Source: JBLHKE01 sp047619485 (GTDB lineage: Bacteria; Verrucomicrobiota; Verrucomicrobiia; Verrucomicrobiales; DEV007). Taken from it: a stretch of 7,116 nt of DNA. A program made the position numbers and the translations under genes. Location of the stretch: positions 1-7,116 of the forward strand of contig JBLHKE010000404.1 of NCBI GenBank assembly GCA_047619485.1, in the 5' to 3' direction. A model generated the notes under the pieces. It made no database searches. It saw only the letters and a program-made list of their open reading frames with translations, and had not been told where the DNA came from. This document shows, in pieces, positions 1 to 6,918 of this stretch (within the stretch, counting starts at the first letter, position 1; each line of letters opens with the position of its first letter).

Positions 1-1081
1 GGTAGACGCCGAACCCGACCACCGTCAGTAGCAGCAAAAGGAAACGCAGTTCCCCGCTTTGGTCGATCGTTTCCTGTGTCATGACGATCGGACCGTTGAT
101 CAGCGTGTAGAGAAACAGCGGAAAACCGAGAGCGAAACAGATATCGAACACGTTGCTCCCGAGCGCATTCGCGACCGCATCGTCGTAGTCGCCATCGCGC
201 GCGTCGCGGATCGAAATGATGGTGTCAGGAACACTCGTCGCCATCGCAGCAAAAATCACCGCCACGAACATCGTCGGCATTCCGATCCCGACAAACTCGA
301 TCCCGAAAAGGCTGTATGAGGGATGCGCCGCGCTGCCGGTGCCGAGCCATTCACAGCCCTTGACGAGTAAAAAACAAGCGATCCCGATAGCCCCTGCCGA
401 CACCATCAAGAGCGGCCAGCCGTTCCACGATTCGTTCTTCATCTGCTCGCGGTGCCGATCTTTTACAACCAGTCCCTCAAGGTCCATCAGCGGGCCGAGC
501 GACAGCCAGTAAAAGATAGTTCCAATCATCCCTCGCGGAGCCTCGATCTCCTCATCATCACGATTTCCACCGACGGAACCACCTCGCCCAGACTTCATGC
601 TCCCGATCATGTACCAAAGGTAAAAACCGTAGAGAACCATCAGCACCAAGCCCTGCCACCACACCAGCTTGCTCCCCATCAGGATAATCACTAGAACGAT
701 CTGCACGCCGATCAGCGTCAGCCCGTCGCGCATGATGACTTTGAATCCAACGTTCACTGCAGTCACCCGTTTCCCGAACAACGTTGACCCAATTACAAAC
801 AGGATGCAGAGAGCGGGAATGATCATCCCGTTGAACAGCGCGCTACCAGCCGTCGTCCCAATCCCCACCGCGAACCCATCCTTGTCCGCGAGGACAAACA
901 GGGCAATCAGGGTCGTGAACAACTCTGGGAGCGAACTCGAGATCGCGTTGATTGTGCCGCCGCGAACGCCCTCCGACAGGTGTCGGCCGACGTACTTCGA
1001 GGCCACCTCGAAACCGTCACAGGCACGCCAGATCAACAGGCAGCAGAATAGGATGACGAGGAACGGAATCAGAATACCCAT
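1..1081 (-). CDS. Na+/Ca2+ exchanger-type (CaCA superfamily) cation antiporter, 3' end cut off by window edge
   Basis: Translating the minus strand from the ATG at 1081 gives 360 open codons running off the left edge. The protein is very hydrophobic and has the two alpha-repeats that define cation/Ca2+ exchangers. Alpha-1 is at about residues 41-91, with SSSLPEL (the ion-binding Glu is E53) and a GSALFN motif near 79-84. Alpha-2 is at about 278-321, with ATSVPD (D286) and NALGSNVFD near 305-313. Asp in place of Glu in alpha-2, and the GSNVFD wording, resemble K+-dependent (NCKX) exchangers. The two halves are joined by a hydrophilic loop (about 161-220) with an acidic DDEEIE patch. By family, it should be an inner-membrane antiporter exporting Ca2+ or a similar cation against Na+ or H+; the ion is not readable here. 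The in-frame region upstream of the ATG has no other start before a stop codon. A 69-bp gap separates it from the upstream lipoprotein gene on the same strand. Confidence 0.9.
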   Translation of the reverse strand, partial: MGILIPFLVILFCCLLIWRACDGFEVASKYVGRHLSEGVRGGTINAISSSLPELFTTLIALFVLADKDGFAVGIGTTAGSALFNGMIIPALCILFVIGSTLFGKRVTAVNVGFKVIMRDGLTLIGVQIVLVIILMGSKLVWWQGLVLMVLYGFYLWYMIGSMKSGRGGSVGGNRDDEEIEAPRGMIGTIFYWLSLGPLMDLEGLVVKDRHREQMKNESWNGWPLLMVSAGAIGIACFLLVKGCEWLGTGSAAHPSYSLFGIEFVGIGMPTMFVAVIFAAMATSVPDTIISIRDARDGDYDDAVANALGSNVFDICFALGFPLFLYTLINGPIVMTQETIDQSGELRFLLLLLTVVGFGVY

Positions 1082-1150
1082 GAAAGAGATCGCCCAGCTA
1101 AAACCACACGACCGCCCGTGTCACACAAAATTCGACGCCTGGACGACTCT

Positions 1151-2041
1151 TCAGGGGCGCACGGTTTGGAACGAGTAGTCCGCGCCCCCAAACTGTACCG
1201 CCAGCTCGACAATCGCTGCGCGAATCTCTGCCTGGATCAGCGCACTCCCATAGAATGGCCCGACACCAGCCCCGCCAAGGAAATGGGTCTCGATCAAAAC
1301 CGGTTCCCCCCTGACCATGACAAACGACGGGTTGCCGCTGTCGCCCTTCACCAACGGCGCGTAGAACCCCTCCGGCAACGACCGTGGGAAGCGGAAACTG
1401 ATCATCTCGGGCGGCATCGACCCGCACTCGTGCACGTGGACTTTACGCTTCCCGTCCGTCACCAGCGCAAGCGTCCCGAGCATGTCCGTGTGGAGTTTCT
1501 CCGACGGCTCCAGCAGCTTGTAGTGTTTCACCCCTACCGGCATCGCCTCGTTCAGGATCCCGACGGCGACGTCCCATTTTCCAGGCAACTTCACGAAGCC
1601 CATCAACACGCGCTGCACCTCCTGGCCACGCTTGTCATGAAAGATCACAGCGGATCCAGCCGGGCGGACATAGTGTTTTGCCATCACCACATGGCGCGGG
1701 GTGATCATCGTCAGCGTGCGTGGATTGTCCCAAGTCACTCCCGTGAAGTCAAACTGCCCCGTCCAGAACCTCGACCACGCAACCTCCCTCGTAATAGGGT
1801 CAACGTAACCATCGAACACCCAGTTCTTCCCGGCCTCGCGGGGCAACAGCGGCAATAGCTCCGCGTTCAGCCGCAAGGCCATCGGGCTCCCGCCTCCGGT
1901 GCCAGCGATGGGCGGAAACTCAGTCTGAGCGGCTCCAGGACCTCCACCACTAGAACCGGTGCTACCACACGAAGCCATTGCCACGACGACGAATAGCGCC
2001 AAGATTCCTTTTAGGAAGAGTGAACTCCAACTAGTCTGCAT
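1151..2041 (-). CDS. Exported lipoprotein with chymotrypsin/trypsin-like serine protease fold
   Basis: This is a 296-residue protein. The N-terminus has one basic residue (K11), a hydrophobic stretch (about 12-22) and a lipobox-like AMASC, predicting lipidation at C25. A Gly/Ser-rich linker follows (26-52). The rest matches a trypsin-like peptidase: VVMAKHY around H123 resembles the TAAHC histidine motif, WDVAVGIL around D157 the aspartate motif, and VKGDSGNP around S235 the nucleophile motif GDSGGP. A complete triad therefore appears present, with Asn replacing the second Gly after Ser. The region 245-270 fits the substrate-pocket beta-strands. The frame stays open up to 2131, but that start would overlap the divergent gene and would bury the signal peptide behind 30 extra residues, so 2041 was chosen. 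No Shine-Dalgarno motif is visible. The substrate is unknown, and an inactive or regulatory role cannot be excluded. Met at -3 of the lipobox is unusual. Confidence 0.8.
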   Translation of the reverse strand: MQTSWSSLFLKGILALFVVVAMASCGSTGSSGGGPGAAQTEFPPIAGTGGGSPMALRLNAELLPLLPREAGKNWVFDGYVDPITREVAWSRFWTGQFDFTGVTWDNPRTLTMITPRHVVMAKHYVRPAGSAVIFHDKRGQEVQRVLMGFVKLPGKWDVAVGILNEAMPVGVKHYKLLEPSEKLHTDMLGTLALVTDGKRKVHVHECGSMPPEMISFRFPRSLPEGFYAPLVKGDSGNPSFVMVRGEPVLIETHFLGGAGVGPFYGSALIQAEIRAAIVELAVQFGGADYSFQTVRP

Positions 2042-2096
2042 TGCGCGATCATCGTCAGCTTCCAACGAATCGCCAAGCAGAAAAGCAATTCCCCCG
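2042..2096. promoter_or_regulatory. Divergent intergenic spacer between lipoprotein and nucleotidyltransferase genes
   Basis: These 55 bp separate the start codons of two divergent genes and must contain, or adjoin, the promoters of both unless those lie inside the opposite gene. No strong -35/-10 pair was found. On the minus strand, TTGGCG and GATGAT are spaced 17 bp apart, but each matches only 4 of 6 consensus bases and would give an almost leaderless transcript. Confidence 0.3.
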
Positions 2097-3155
2097 ATGA
2101 CCCCAGACGATCTCAGACGCCAAGATTGCATCCTGCTCGAGTGCCTCTCCGGCAGCCGCGCCTACGGTACCGACACGCCCGAGTCCGACACCGACATCCG
2201 TGGCATTTTTATCGCCAGCCCTGAACAATACTACGGCCTCGACCAGCCGCGGCAGATCAACGATGACACCAATGACACAACGTTCTACGAGATCGGCCGT
2301 TTCATCGAGCTCCTCATCACCAACAATCCAAACATCCTCGAGCTCATTTTCACCTCGGGCGATGCCATCCTGCACCGATCTCCCCTGCTCGCCCCGCTCG
2401 TGCCGGGAGACTACCTGTCGAAGCTGTGCGAGCAGACCTTCGCCGGCTACGCCGTTTCCCAGATCCGCAAGGCGCGTGGACTGAACAAAAAAATCGTCAA
2501 CCCCGAGCCCCAACAACGCCGGCCGGCTCTCGATTTTTGCTACGTGATTGACGGGCAGAGATCGATCCCCCTCGACCAGTTCTTGAAAGAAAATCGCATC
2601 GACATCCGCCACTGCGCCCTTGTCAACATCTCCCACATGCGCGACGTGCACGCCCTGTTCCACGATCCGACGGGCGAGATCGGATACCGCGGCATTTTCA
2701 AGAACCAAGACGCCACCGAGGTTCGCTTTTCCAGCGTCCCAAAAGGTGCCCAGCCAATCGCCCACATCGCCTACAATCCGGATGCGTTCAAAAAACACTG
2801 CCGCCAGCACAAAGAATACTGGCAGTGGGTGGAGAACCGCAACGACGCCCGTTACAACACCAACGTCGAGCACGGCAAAAACTACGACTCGAAGAACCTG
2901 ATGCACACCTTTCGCCTACTCGACATGGCCGAGGAGATCGCCCGCGAGAGAACCCTCACCGTGCGGCGCCCGAACATCGATTTCTTAATGACGATCCGCC
3001 GTGGCGAGTTCGAATACGACGACCTCATCGAAATGGCGGAGGAGAAGATCGAGAAGATCGCCGGGCTCTACCAGACCGCCGACCTGCCCGAAAAACCTGA
3101 TCGCAATCAGGCCAATACCACCTTAGTTGAGATCCGCCACAAGGCTTACCAGTGA
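2097..3155 (+). CDS. Predicted nucleotidyltransferase, RlaP/COG3541-type (DNA polymerase beta superfamily)
   Basis: This is a 352-residue cytoplasmic protein with no signal peptide. The nucleotidyltransferase motif is near the N-terminus: LSGSRAYGTDTPESDTDIRG, with the GS pair at 19-20 and the metal-binding pair D31 and D33. It is followed by FYEIGRFIELL and NNPNILELIF (64-85), typical of this family. The C-terminal part has the conserved GKNYDSKNLMHTFRLL stretch (260-275) and an IRRGEFEYDDLIE segment (300-311). A central region (about 145-250: DFCYVIDG, a GYRGIF motif, SSVPK, and CRQHKEYWQW) makes it longer than the minimal family and marks a long-form subgroup. The family is predicted to transfer nucleotides to RNA or another substrate, and related genes occur near RNA-repair ligases; no ligase is visible here, so the substrate is unknown. 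The frame is open back to 1959, but the 2097 start gives the proper family N-terminus and avoids overlapping the divergent gene. Confidence 0.85.
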   Translation: MTPDDLRRQDCILLECLSGSRAYGTDTPESDTDIRGIFIASPEQYYGLDQPRQINDDTNDTTFYEIGRFIELLITNNPNILELIFTSGDAILHRSPLLAPLVPGDYLSKLCEQTFAGYAVSQIRKARGLNKKIVNPEPQQRRPALDFCYVIDGQRSIPLDQFLKENRIDIRHCALVNISHMRDVHALFHDPTGEIGYRGIFKNQDATEVRFSSVPKGAQPIAHIAYNPDAFKKHCRQHKEYWQWVENRNDARYNTNVEHGKNYDSKNLMHTFRLLDMAEEIARERTLTVRRPNIDFLMTIRRGEFEYDDLIEMAEEKIEKIAGLYQTADLPEKPDRNQANTTLVEIRHKAYQ

Positions 3156-3204
3156 ACCCGAACGACTGCACTGGACACCATCAATTCATCACCGTCACGC
3201 CCTC

Positions 3205-4446
3205 ATGAAACACCTTGTCACCATCGCTCTCATCGTCGCATCCTCCCAAGTGGTAGAGGCCAAAACAGTGCACATTTCTCCCCAAGACAAGCAATGGTTC
3301 AACATCCTTAGCGGGCCATCCCTCGATCCAGGAGACGAGATAGTCCTCGCGGCCGGCACCTACTCCGATCCCCGCCGGGTTCAGATCAGCCAACGTGGAA
3401 GCGCAACGAAGCCGATCACCATCCGCGCAGCCGAGGGGGCCAAGGTCGTCATCAAACGCCCCGATGCCCGCCAGAACAGCCTCAACTTGGCCGGCTGCCA
3501 GCACTTGATCATCCGTGACCTCGAAATCACCGGTGGCGACGCCGCCATCCGCATCGGCAAGCGGGACGAACATCTCACCAAATTCATCACGCTCGAAAAC
3601 CTGCACATCCATCATATCGGAGGCGTCGGGGTGACGGCCAATTACCCAGGCGAGATCTACCAATCGCTCATCTTCCGGCACAACCACATCCACCACACTG
3701 GCGGACACGGCGAAGCCTTCTACCTCGGCTCAAACAACCGACCTGACGGCTCGACCAGCGGCTACATCTTCAACTCGGTGATCGAGAACAACTACATCCA
3801 CGACCTGAAAGGCGGCACCGTCAGCCAGGGCGACGGCATCGAACTCAAAGACGGCTGCTACGGCAATCTCATCCGTGACAACGTGATCCACGACACCAAC
3901 TACCCCGGCATCATCGTCTACGACACCGATGGCAAAGCGCCCAACATCATCGAGCGCAACGCGATCTGGAACACCGGCGACCACGGCATCCAGGCGGCGG
4001 CGGACGCGATCATCCGAAACAACGTCATCTTCGACACGAAGGGCGACGGCATCCACTGTCGCAATCACCAGAGCGCCATCGTCGGCAACCTCAGCATCGT
4101 CCACAACACGATTTTCTCGAAGTCCACCATTCGCATCGTCGCACCCGAGAAATTCAGTGGCAGGCTCATCGTTGCCAACAATGCCCTTTCGACGGAACCG
4201 CGCATTCCGACAAACAAAGCCATCACCAACACTGGCAACGTCACCGGGATTAAGCAGCGCTTCCCGAACGTCACCTCTGAATGTGTCGGAGCCGCCAACC
4301 TCGCCCATCTAACCAAGTTCGACTTCAACGGCACTGCCCGCGATCAGGCGCGCGATGCTGGCGCCTACAAGTTCAACGCAGCAGGTAATCCGGGCGGGGA
4401 GATATCCGAGGGTTTCAAGAAGTTGAGCCGCCGGAACAAGCCCTAA
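3205..4446 (+). CDS. Secreted right-handed parallel beta-helix protein (polysaccharide lyase-like)
   Basis: This is a 413-residue protein. MKHLVTIALIVASSQVVEA is a compact Sec signal peptide with likely cleavage after A19. The early segment GDEIVLAAGTY (43-53), followed by GSATKPITIRAAEGAKVVI (65-83), is the typical entry to pectate-lyase-like helices such as PL6/chondroitinase-B relatives. Helix rungs then repeat as N.I.(H/D)... units from about 95 to 330: LHIHHIGGVGV, NHIHHTGGHG, NYIHDLKGG, NVIHDTNYPGI, NAIWNTGDHGI, NVIFDTKGDGI. The end has an ARDAGAYKF motif common at the close of such proteins. The likely role is extracytoplasmic binding or cleavage of an acidic polysaccharide, but no catalytic residues could be assigned, so substrate and activity are open. 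An in-frame ATG at 3127 lies inside the preceding gene and would mask the signal peptide, so 3205 is preferred. The 49-bp gap after the nucleotidyltransferase gene allows co-transcription. The stop codon coincides with the left target copy of the MITE. Confidence 0.85.
   Translation: MKHLVTIALIVASSQVVEAKTVHISPQDKQWFNILSGPSLDPGDEIVLAAGTYSDPRRVQISQRGSATKPITIRAAEGAKVVIKRPDARQNSLNLAGCQHLIIRDLEITGGDAAIRIGKRDEHLTKFITLENLHIHHIGGVGVTANYPGEIYQSLIFRHNHIHHTGGHGEAFYLGSNNRPDGSTSGYIFNSVIENNYIHDLKGGTVSQGDGIELKDGCYGNLIRDNVIHDTNYPGIIVYDTDGKAPNIIERNAIWNTGDHGIQAAADAIIRNNVIFDTKGDGIHCRNHQSAIVGNLSIVHNTIFSKSTIRIVAPEKFSGRLIVANNALSTEPRIPTNKAITNTGNVTGIKQRFPNVTSECVGAANLAHLTKFDFNGTARDQARDAGAYKFNAAGNPGGEISEGFKKLSRRNKP
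4443..4446. repeat. Left target-site copy (CTAA) of MITE copy 1
   Basis: CTAA here matches CTAA at 4603-4606 on the other side of the element, consistent with a 3-bp (TAA) or 4-bp (CTAA) target duplication. The same TAA is the stop codon of the beta-helix gene. Confidence 0.55.
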
Positions 4447-4603
4447 GGGGTTGTCAGGAAATAAGTCATACAAAGATGCGCAGGAATTTTAGCCAGCACC
4501 AAGGCAGATTTCAGCGATTATAGCGGGCTATTTGAGTTGGAAGCTAACGCGGGTGATGACCAGAATAACCAGCAGATTGTAGGAGTTATTTACTGACAAG
4601 CCC
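4447..4603 (+). mobile_element. MITE-like element, copy 1 (157 bp)
   Basis: This non-coding repeat recurs at 6908-7064 with the same length and orientation; I count 5 substitutions and no indels (about 97% identity). Its ends form imperfect terminal inverted repeats of 21 bp: 4447-4467 against 4583-4603 matches at 18 of 21 positions, with core TTGTCAG and AAATAA. TAA flanks it on both sides (4444-4446 and 4604-4606), or CTAA if the last C is counted as target. A hand count gives about 46% G+C. It has no transposase, so it would need one supplied in trans. The (C)TAA target would suit some IS5-family groups, which is inference only. It lies between two convergent stop codons. Orientation is arbitrary. 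Confidence 0.85.
4522..4533. repeat. Small internal hairpin in MITE copy 1
   Basis: ATAGC-GG-GCTAT is a perfect 5-bp inverted repeat with a 2-base loop near the element centre. In copy 2 the right arm is GTTAT, which still pairs as RNA through one G-U. The stem is too short to be significant by itself. Confidence 0.4.
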
Positions 4604-4611
4604 TAATCGAG

Positions 4612-6801
4612 CTATTTTTTATCGGTATCCACTCGAAGCAAAGAGGCCCCGACCTTCAACGGATCGCTAGTCGGCAGGTCACAGAACGTCCCCTGGCACA
4701 CAAAAACTTTCACCTTCCCCTCTTCAGCAGCGGGCTTGAGTTCCTTTCGTGCGAATTCCTCCACTGGCCCCTCCACGCCGAGCACGACCTTGGCCGGTTG
4801 GTAAGTGGCGTGCACCGTGCGCAACATCTTCTGCGTCACGTCCAATTTCACCTCCCCGACGAGGACAACGCGCTTCGGCTCGTTCACCACGAGGTCGACC
4901 GCTTTCAGCATGTAGGGCACCGCCTGCGGAATCTCGTGAACCTTACGCGCAAAGTGCTTCAGCGTTTTCTCCGCCGGTTCTGAAAACCTCTTCTCATCAG
5001 TGATCTTCGCGAGGCGCAGCAGGGCGTGCGCCGCCACCGAATTTCCGGACGGCTCCGCCCCATCGTAGTAATCCTTCATCTTCAGGATCAGATCATCCGT
5101 GCCGGTGCTCTGGTGGAAGCCACCCTTCTCATCGTAGAACGCTTCGATCATCCGCGTCGCCACCTTCATCGCAAACTCTAGGTGCGCCGGATCGAGCGTG
5201 ACCTCGTAGAGATCGATCACCCCCTCGAGCATGAAGGCGTGTGTCTCGAGAATCTGCATGTTGTCCCGCTCACCGTCACGCCAGCGGTGATACAGACGAC
5301 CTGCCTCAGCATCCCACAGCTTGTCTTGGATAAATTTCAGGTTCTTCTCGGCCGCCACCAGGTATGCGGGTTCGCCTAGCACCCGACCAGCACGCGCGAT
5401 CGCCCCGAGCATCAAACCGTTCCACCCTGTTAGCACCTTGTCATCCAAACCCGGGCGGACACGTTTCTCGCGAAGCTTGAACAGTTTCTCCCGACCAGTC
5501 TCCAGTGCAGCCAACTCGGTTTCGCCCATCTCCGCACCAGCGATGAAGAACACGTTCTGATCCTTCAAGTGATCCGGGTCGCTATGGTCGACGAAATTCC
5601 CACCTTCAGTCACGCCGAAGTACTTCACCACCGCACCGAACTCCGCCTTGCTCAACAATCCCTCCAGCTCCGTCTTCGTCCAGCAGTAGAATTTCCCCTC
5701 TTTGCCCTCGGAATCGGCGTCCTCGGCCGAGAAGAAACCTCCCTCGGGATGAGTCATGTCGCGCAGCACATAGCGGAGCACGTCTCTTACAATGGAAGCA
5801 TACTTTTCGTCCCCACTCACTAGGTAGGCATCGAGGTACAACTGCACCAGCTGCGCGTTGTCGTAGAGCATCTTCTCGAAGTGTGGCACCAGCCATTTCT
5901 CGTCAGTCGAATAGCGACAGAAACCACCGCCGAGGTGATCGTACATGCCGCCCTCCCACATCTTGTCGCAGGTGAGCAGCACCTGCTTGATCGCCTCCTC
6001 GTCGCCCAGGCGCTTACCCATGCGTAGCATGTAGCGTGGTTGGCTCGGTGATGGGAATTTTGGAGCACTCCCCCAGCCGCCCCATTTGGAGTCGAACCCG
6101 TCTTTAAATTTCCCTAGCGCATTCTTTAGCAACTCGTTGTCGAAATCGGGTGCGCCTGCTCCGGCAGCGGCCTCATCTGCCTCAGCGCGATCTTTTAGAA
6201 ATTTGGTCAGCCCATCCGCAGACTTGTCGAGATCCGCCCGATCTTCCTTCCACGCCTTGGTGATGTTGCGCACCAAGGCATTGAACTGCGCTTTTGGAAA
6301 ATAGGTTCCGCCGAAGAACGGCTTGCGCTCGGGGGTCAAGAAAGCGTTCAATGGCCAGCCACCACGCCCCTCACTGATCGCCTGTACCGCAGCCATGTAG
6401 ATCTTGTCCACATCCGGTCGCTCCTCACGGTCGATCTTGATGTTGATAAAGTGCTCGTTCAGGTACTCCGCCGTTTTCTCGTCCTCGAAGGTCTCACGCT
6501 CCATCACGTGGCACCAGTGACAGGTCGAGTATCCGATGCTGATGAAGATCGGCTTGTCCTGCGCCTTCGCCGCGTTGAAAGCCTCATCCCCCCACGGATA
6601 CCAATTGATCGGGTTGTGCGCGTGCTGCAGCAGGTAGGGCGATTTCTCCTTCGCCAGCCGGTTGGTGTGCTTGGGTTTTTCGTTATCTGATTTCACGGGA
6701 TCGGCGTGGGAGGTGGCGCCAGCGAACATCGCTAGGGCGATCGCGAGGATCGGAACGCGGAAGGCATTGGGGATTCTGGGGACATTCATAGGAGCCAGCA
6801 T
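4612..6801 (-). CDS. Exported thioredoxin-fold (DUF255) YyaL/SPATA20-family protein
   Basis: This is a 729-residue protein, full length for the family apart from an extra N-terminal export signal. Residues 1-33 have a basic n-region (R9, R15), a hydrophobic core (16-28) and likely cleavage after SHA (A33). The thioredoxin-like domain spans about 45-200, with the family hallmarks SPYLLQHAHNPINWYPWG (54-71), a CHWC redox motif (C94, C97) followed by HVMERETFED, DREERPDVDKIYM (124-136) and GGWPLN (147-152). The remainder (about 220-640) is the alpha/alpha-toroid, six-hairpin glycosidase-like domain, with PHFEKMLYDNAQL (306-318), AEDADSEG (359-366), LTGWNGLM (457-464) and EPSGNSVAAHALLRLA (583-598). 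The tail carries the conserved C..TFCDLP near 702-710. The function of this family is not firmly known; a redox or sugar-related envelope role is inference. M5 (ATG at 6789) is an equally good start and would give a tighter signal peptide. The stop is 5 bp from the TAA flanking MITE copy 1. Confidence 0.92.
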   Translation of the reverse strand: MLAPMNVPRIPNAFRVPILAIALAMFAGATSHADPVKSDNEKPKHTNRLAKEKSPYLLQHAHNPINWYPWGDEAFNAAKAQDKPIFISIGYSTCHWCHVMERETFEDEKTAEYLNEHFINIKIDREERPDVDKIYMAAVQAISEGRGGWPLNAFLTPERKPFFGGTYFPKAQFNALVRNITKAWKEDRADLDKSADGLTKFLKDRAEADEAAAGAGAPDFDNELLKNALGKFKDGFDSKWGGWGSAPKFPSPSQPRYMLRMGKRLGDEEAIKQVLLTCDKMWEGGMYDHLGGGFCRYSTDEKWLVPHFEKMLYDNAQLVQLYLDAYLVSGDEKYASIVRDVLRYVLRDMTHPEGGFFSAEDADSEGKEGKFYCWTKTELEGLLSKAEFGAVVKYFGVTEGGNFVDHSDPDHLKDQNVFFIAGAEMGETELAALETGREKLFKLREKRVRPGLDDKVLTGWNGLMLGAIARAGRVLGEPAYLVAAEKNLKFIQDKLWDAEAGRLYHRWRDGERDNMQILETHAFMLEGVIDLYEVTLDPAHLEFAMKVATRMIEAFYDEKGGFHQSTGTDDLILKMKDYYDGAEPSGNSVAAHALLRLAKITDEKRFSEPAEKTLKHFARKVHEIPQAVPYMLKAVDLVVNEPKRVVLVGEVKLDVTQKMLRTVHATYQPAKVVLGVEGPVEEFARKELKPAAEEGKVKVFVCQGTFCDLPTSDPLKVGASLLRVDTDKK

Positions 6802-6849
6802 GGTAGCGGCGGGAAGCTAGCAGTGCCAACAGAACTTGATGTGACGCAG

Positions 6850-6868
6850 CACGGAGTTGCACTCCGTG
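6850..6868. promoter_or_regulatory. Perfect inverted repeat in the yyaL-type gene leader
   Basis: CACGGAGT and ACTCCGTG form an 8-bp perfect stem around a 3-base loop (TGC), 48 bp upstream of the 6801 start. It lies downstream of the possible promoter, so it would be in the 5' untranslated RNA. There is no T-run, so it is not a standard terminator. It could be an operator, an RNA leader hairpin or one unit of a dispersed palindromic repeat; the sequence alone does not decide. CACTCCG recurs at 6894-6900. Confidence 0.5.
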
Positions 6869-6889
6869 GGATGCCCCTGCGAGACGGGC

Positions 6890-6918
6890 AATACACTCCG
6901 GATCTAAGGGGTTGTCAG
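6890..6918 (-). promoter_or_regulatory. Possible promoter for the yyaL-type gene, with -35 inside MITE copy 2
   Basis: On the minus strand, CTGACA (6913-6918; 5 of 6 matches to TTGACA) is followed after exactly 17 bp by TGTATT (6890-6895; 4 of 6 matches to TATAAT). Transcription would begin near 6883, about 80-95 nt before the start codon. The -35 hexamer is in the element's terminal repeat and the -10 is in the flanking DNA. This is a consensus match only. Confidence 0.4.

Noticed and set aside
1104..1121. ACACG...CGTGT inverted repeat between the lipoprotein and exchanger genes, considered as a terminator
   Set aside because: The stem is only 5 bp and no T-run follows on either strand, so it is not convincing.
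669..1178. 169-codon open frame on the plus strand, and smaller plus-strand frames at 59-694
   Set aside because: They are antisense to the exchanger, whose minus-strand translation has both alpha-repeats and many membrane segments.
1118..1858. 246-codon open frame on the plus strand
   Set aside because: It is antisense to the serine protease-like lipoprotein; the product is rich in His, Arg and Pro without motifs, a composition typical of shadow frames.
2055..2906. 283-codon open frame on the minus strand
   Set aside because: It lies antisense to the nucleotidyltransferase gene, whose plus-strand protein has clear family motifs; the minus product is Val/Gly/Asp-rich with no domain and is a codon-usage shadow.
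3730..4308. 192-codon open frame on the minus strand
   Set aside because: It is antisense to the beta-helix gene; the Val/Asp/Ala-rich repetitive product mirrors the N-I-H/D rung codons of the real protein.
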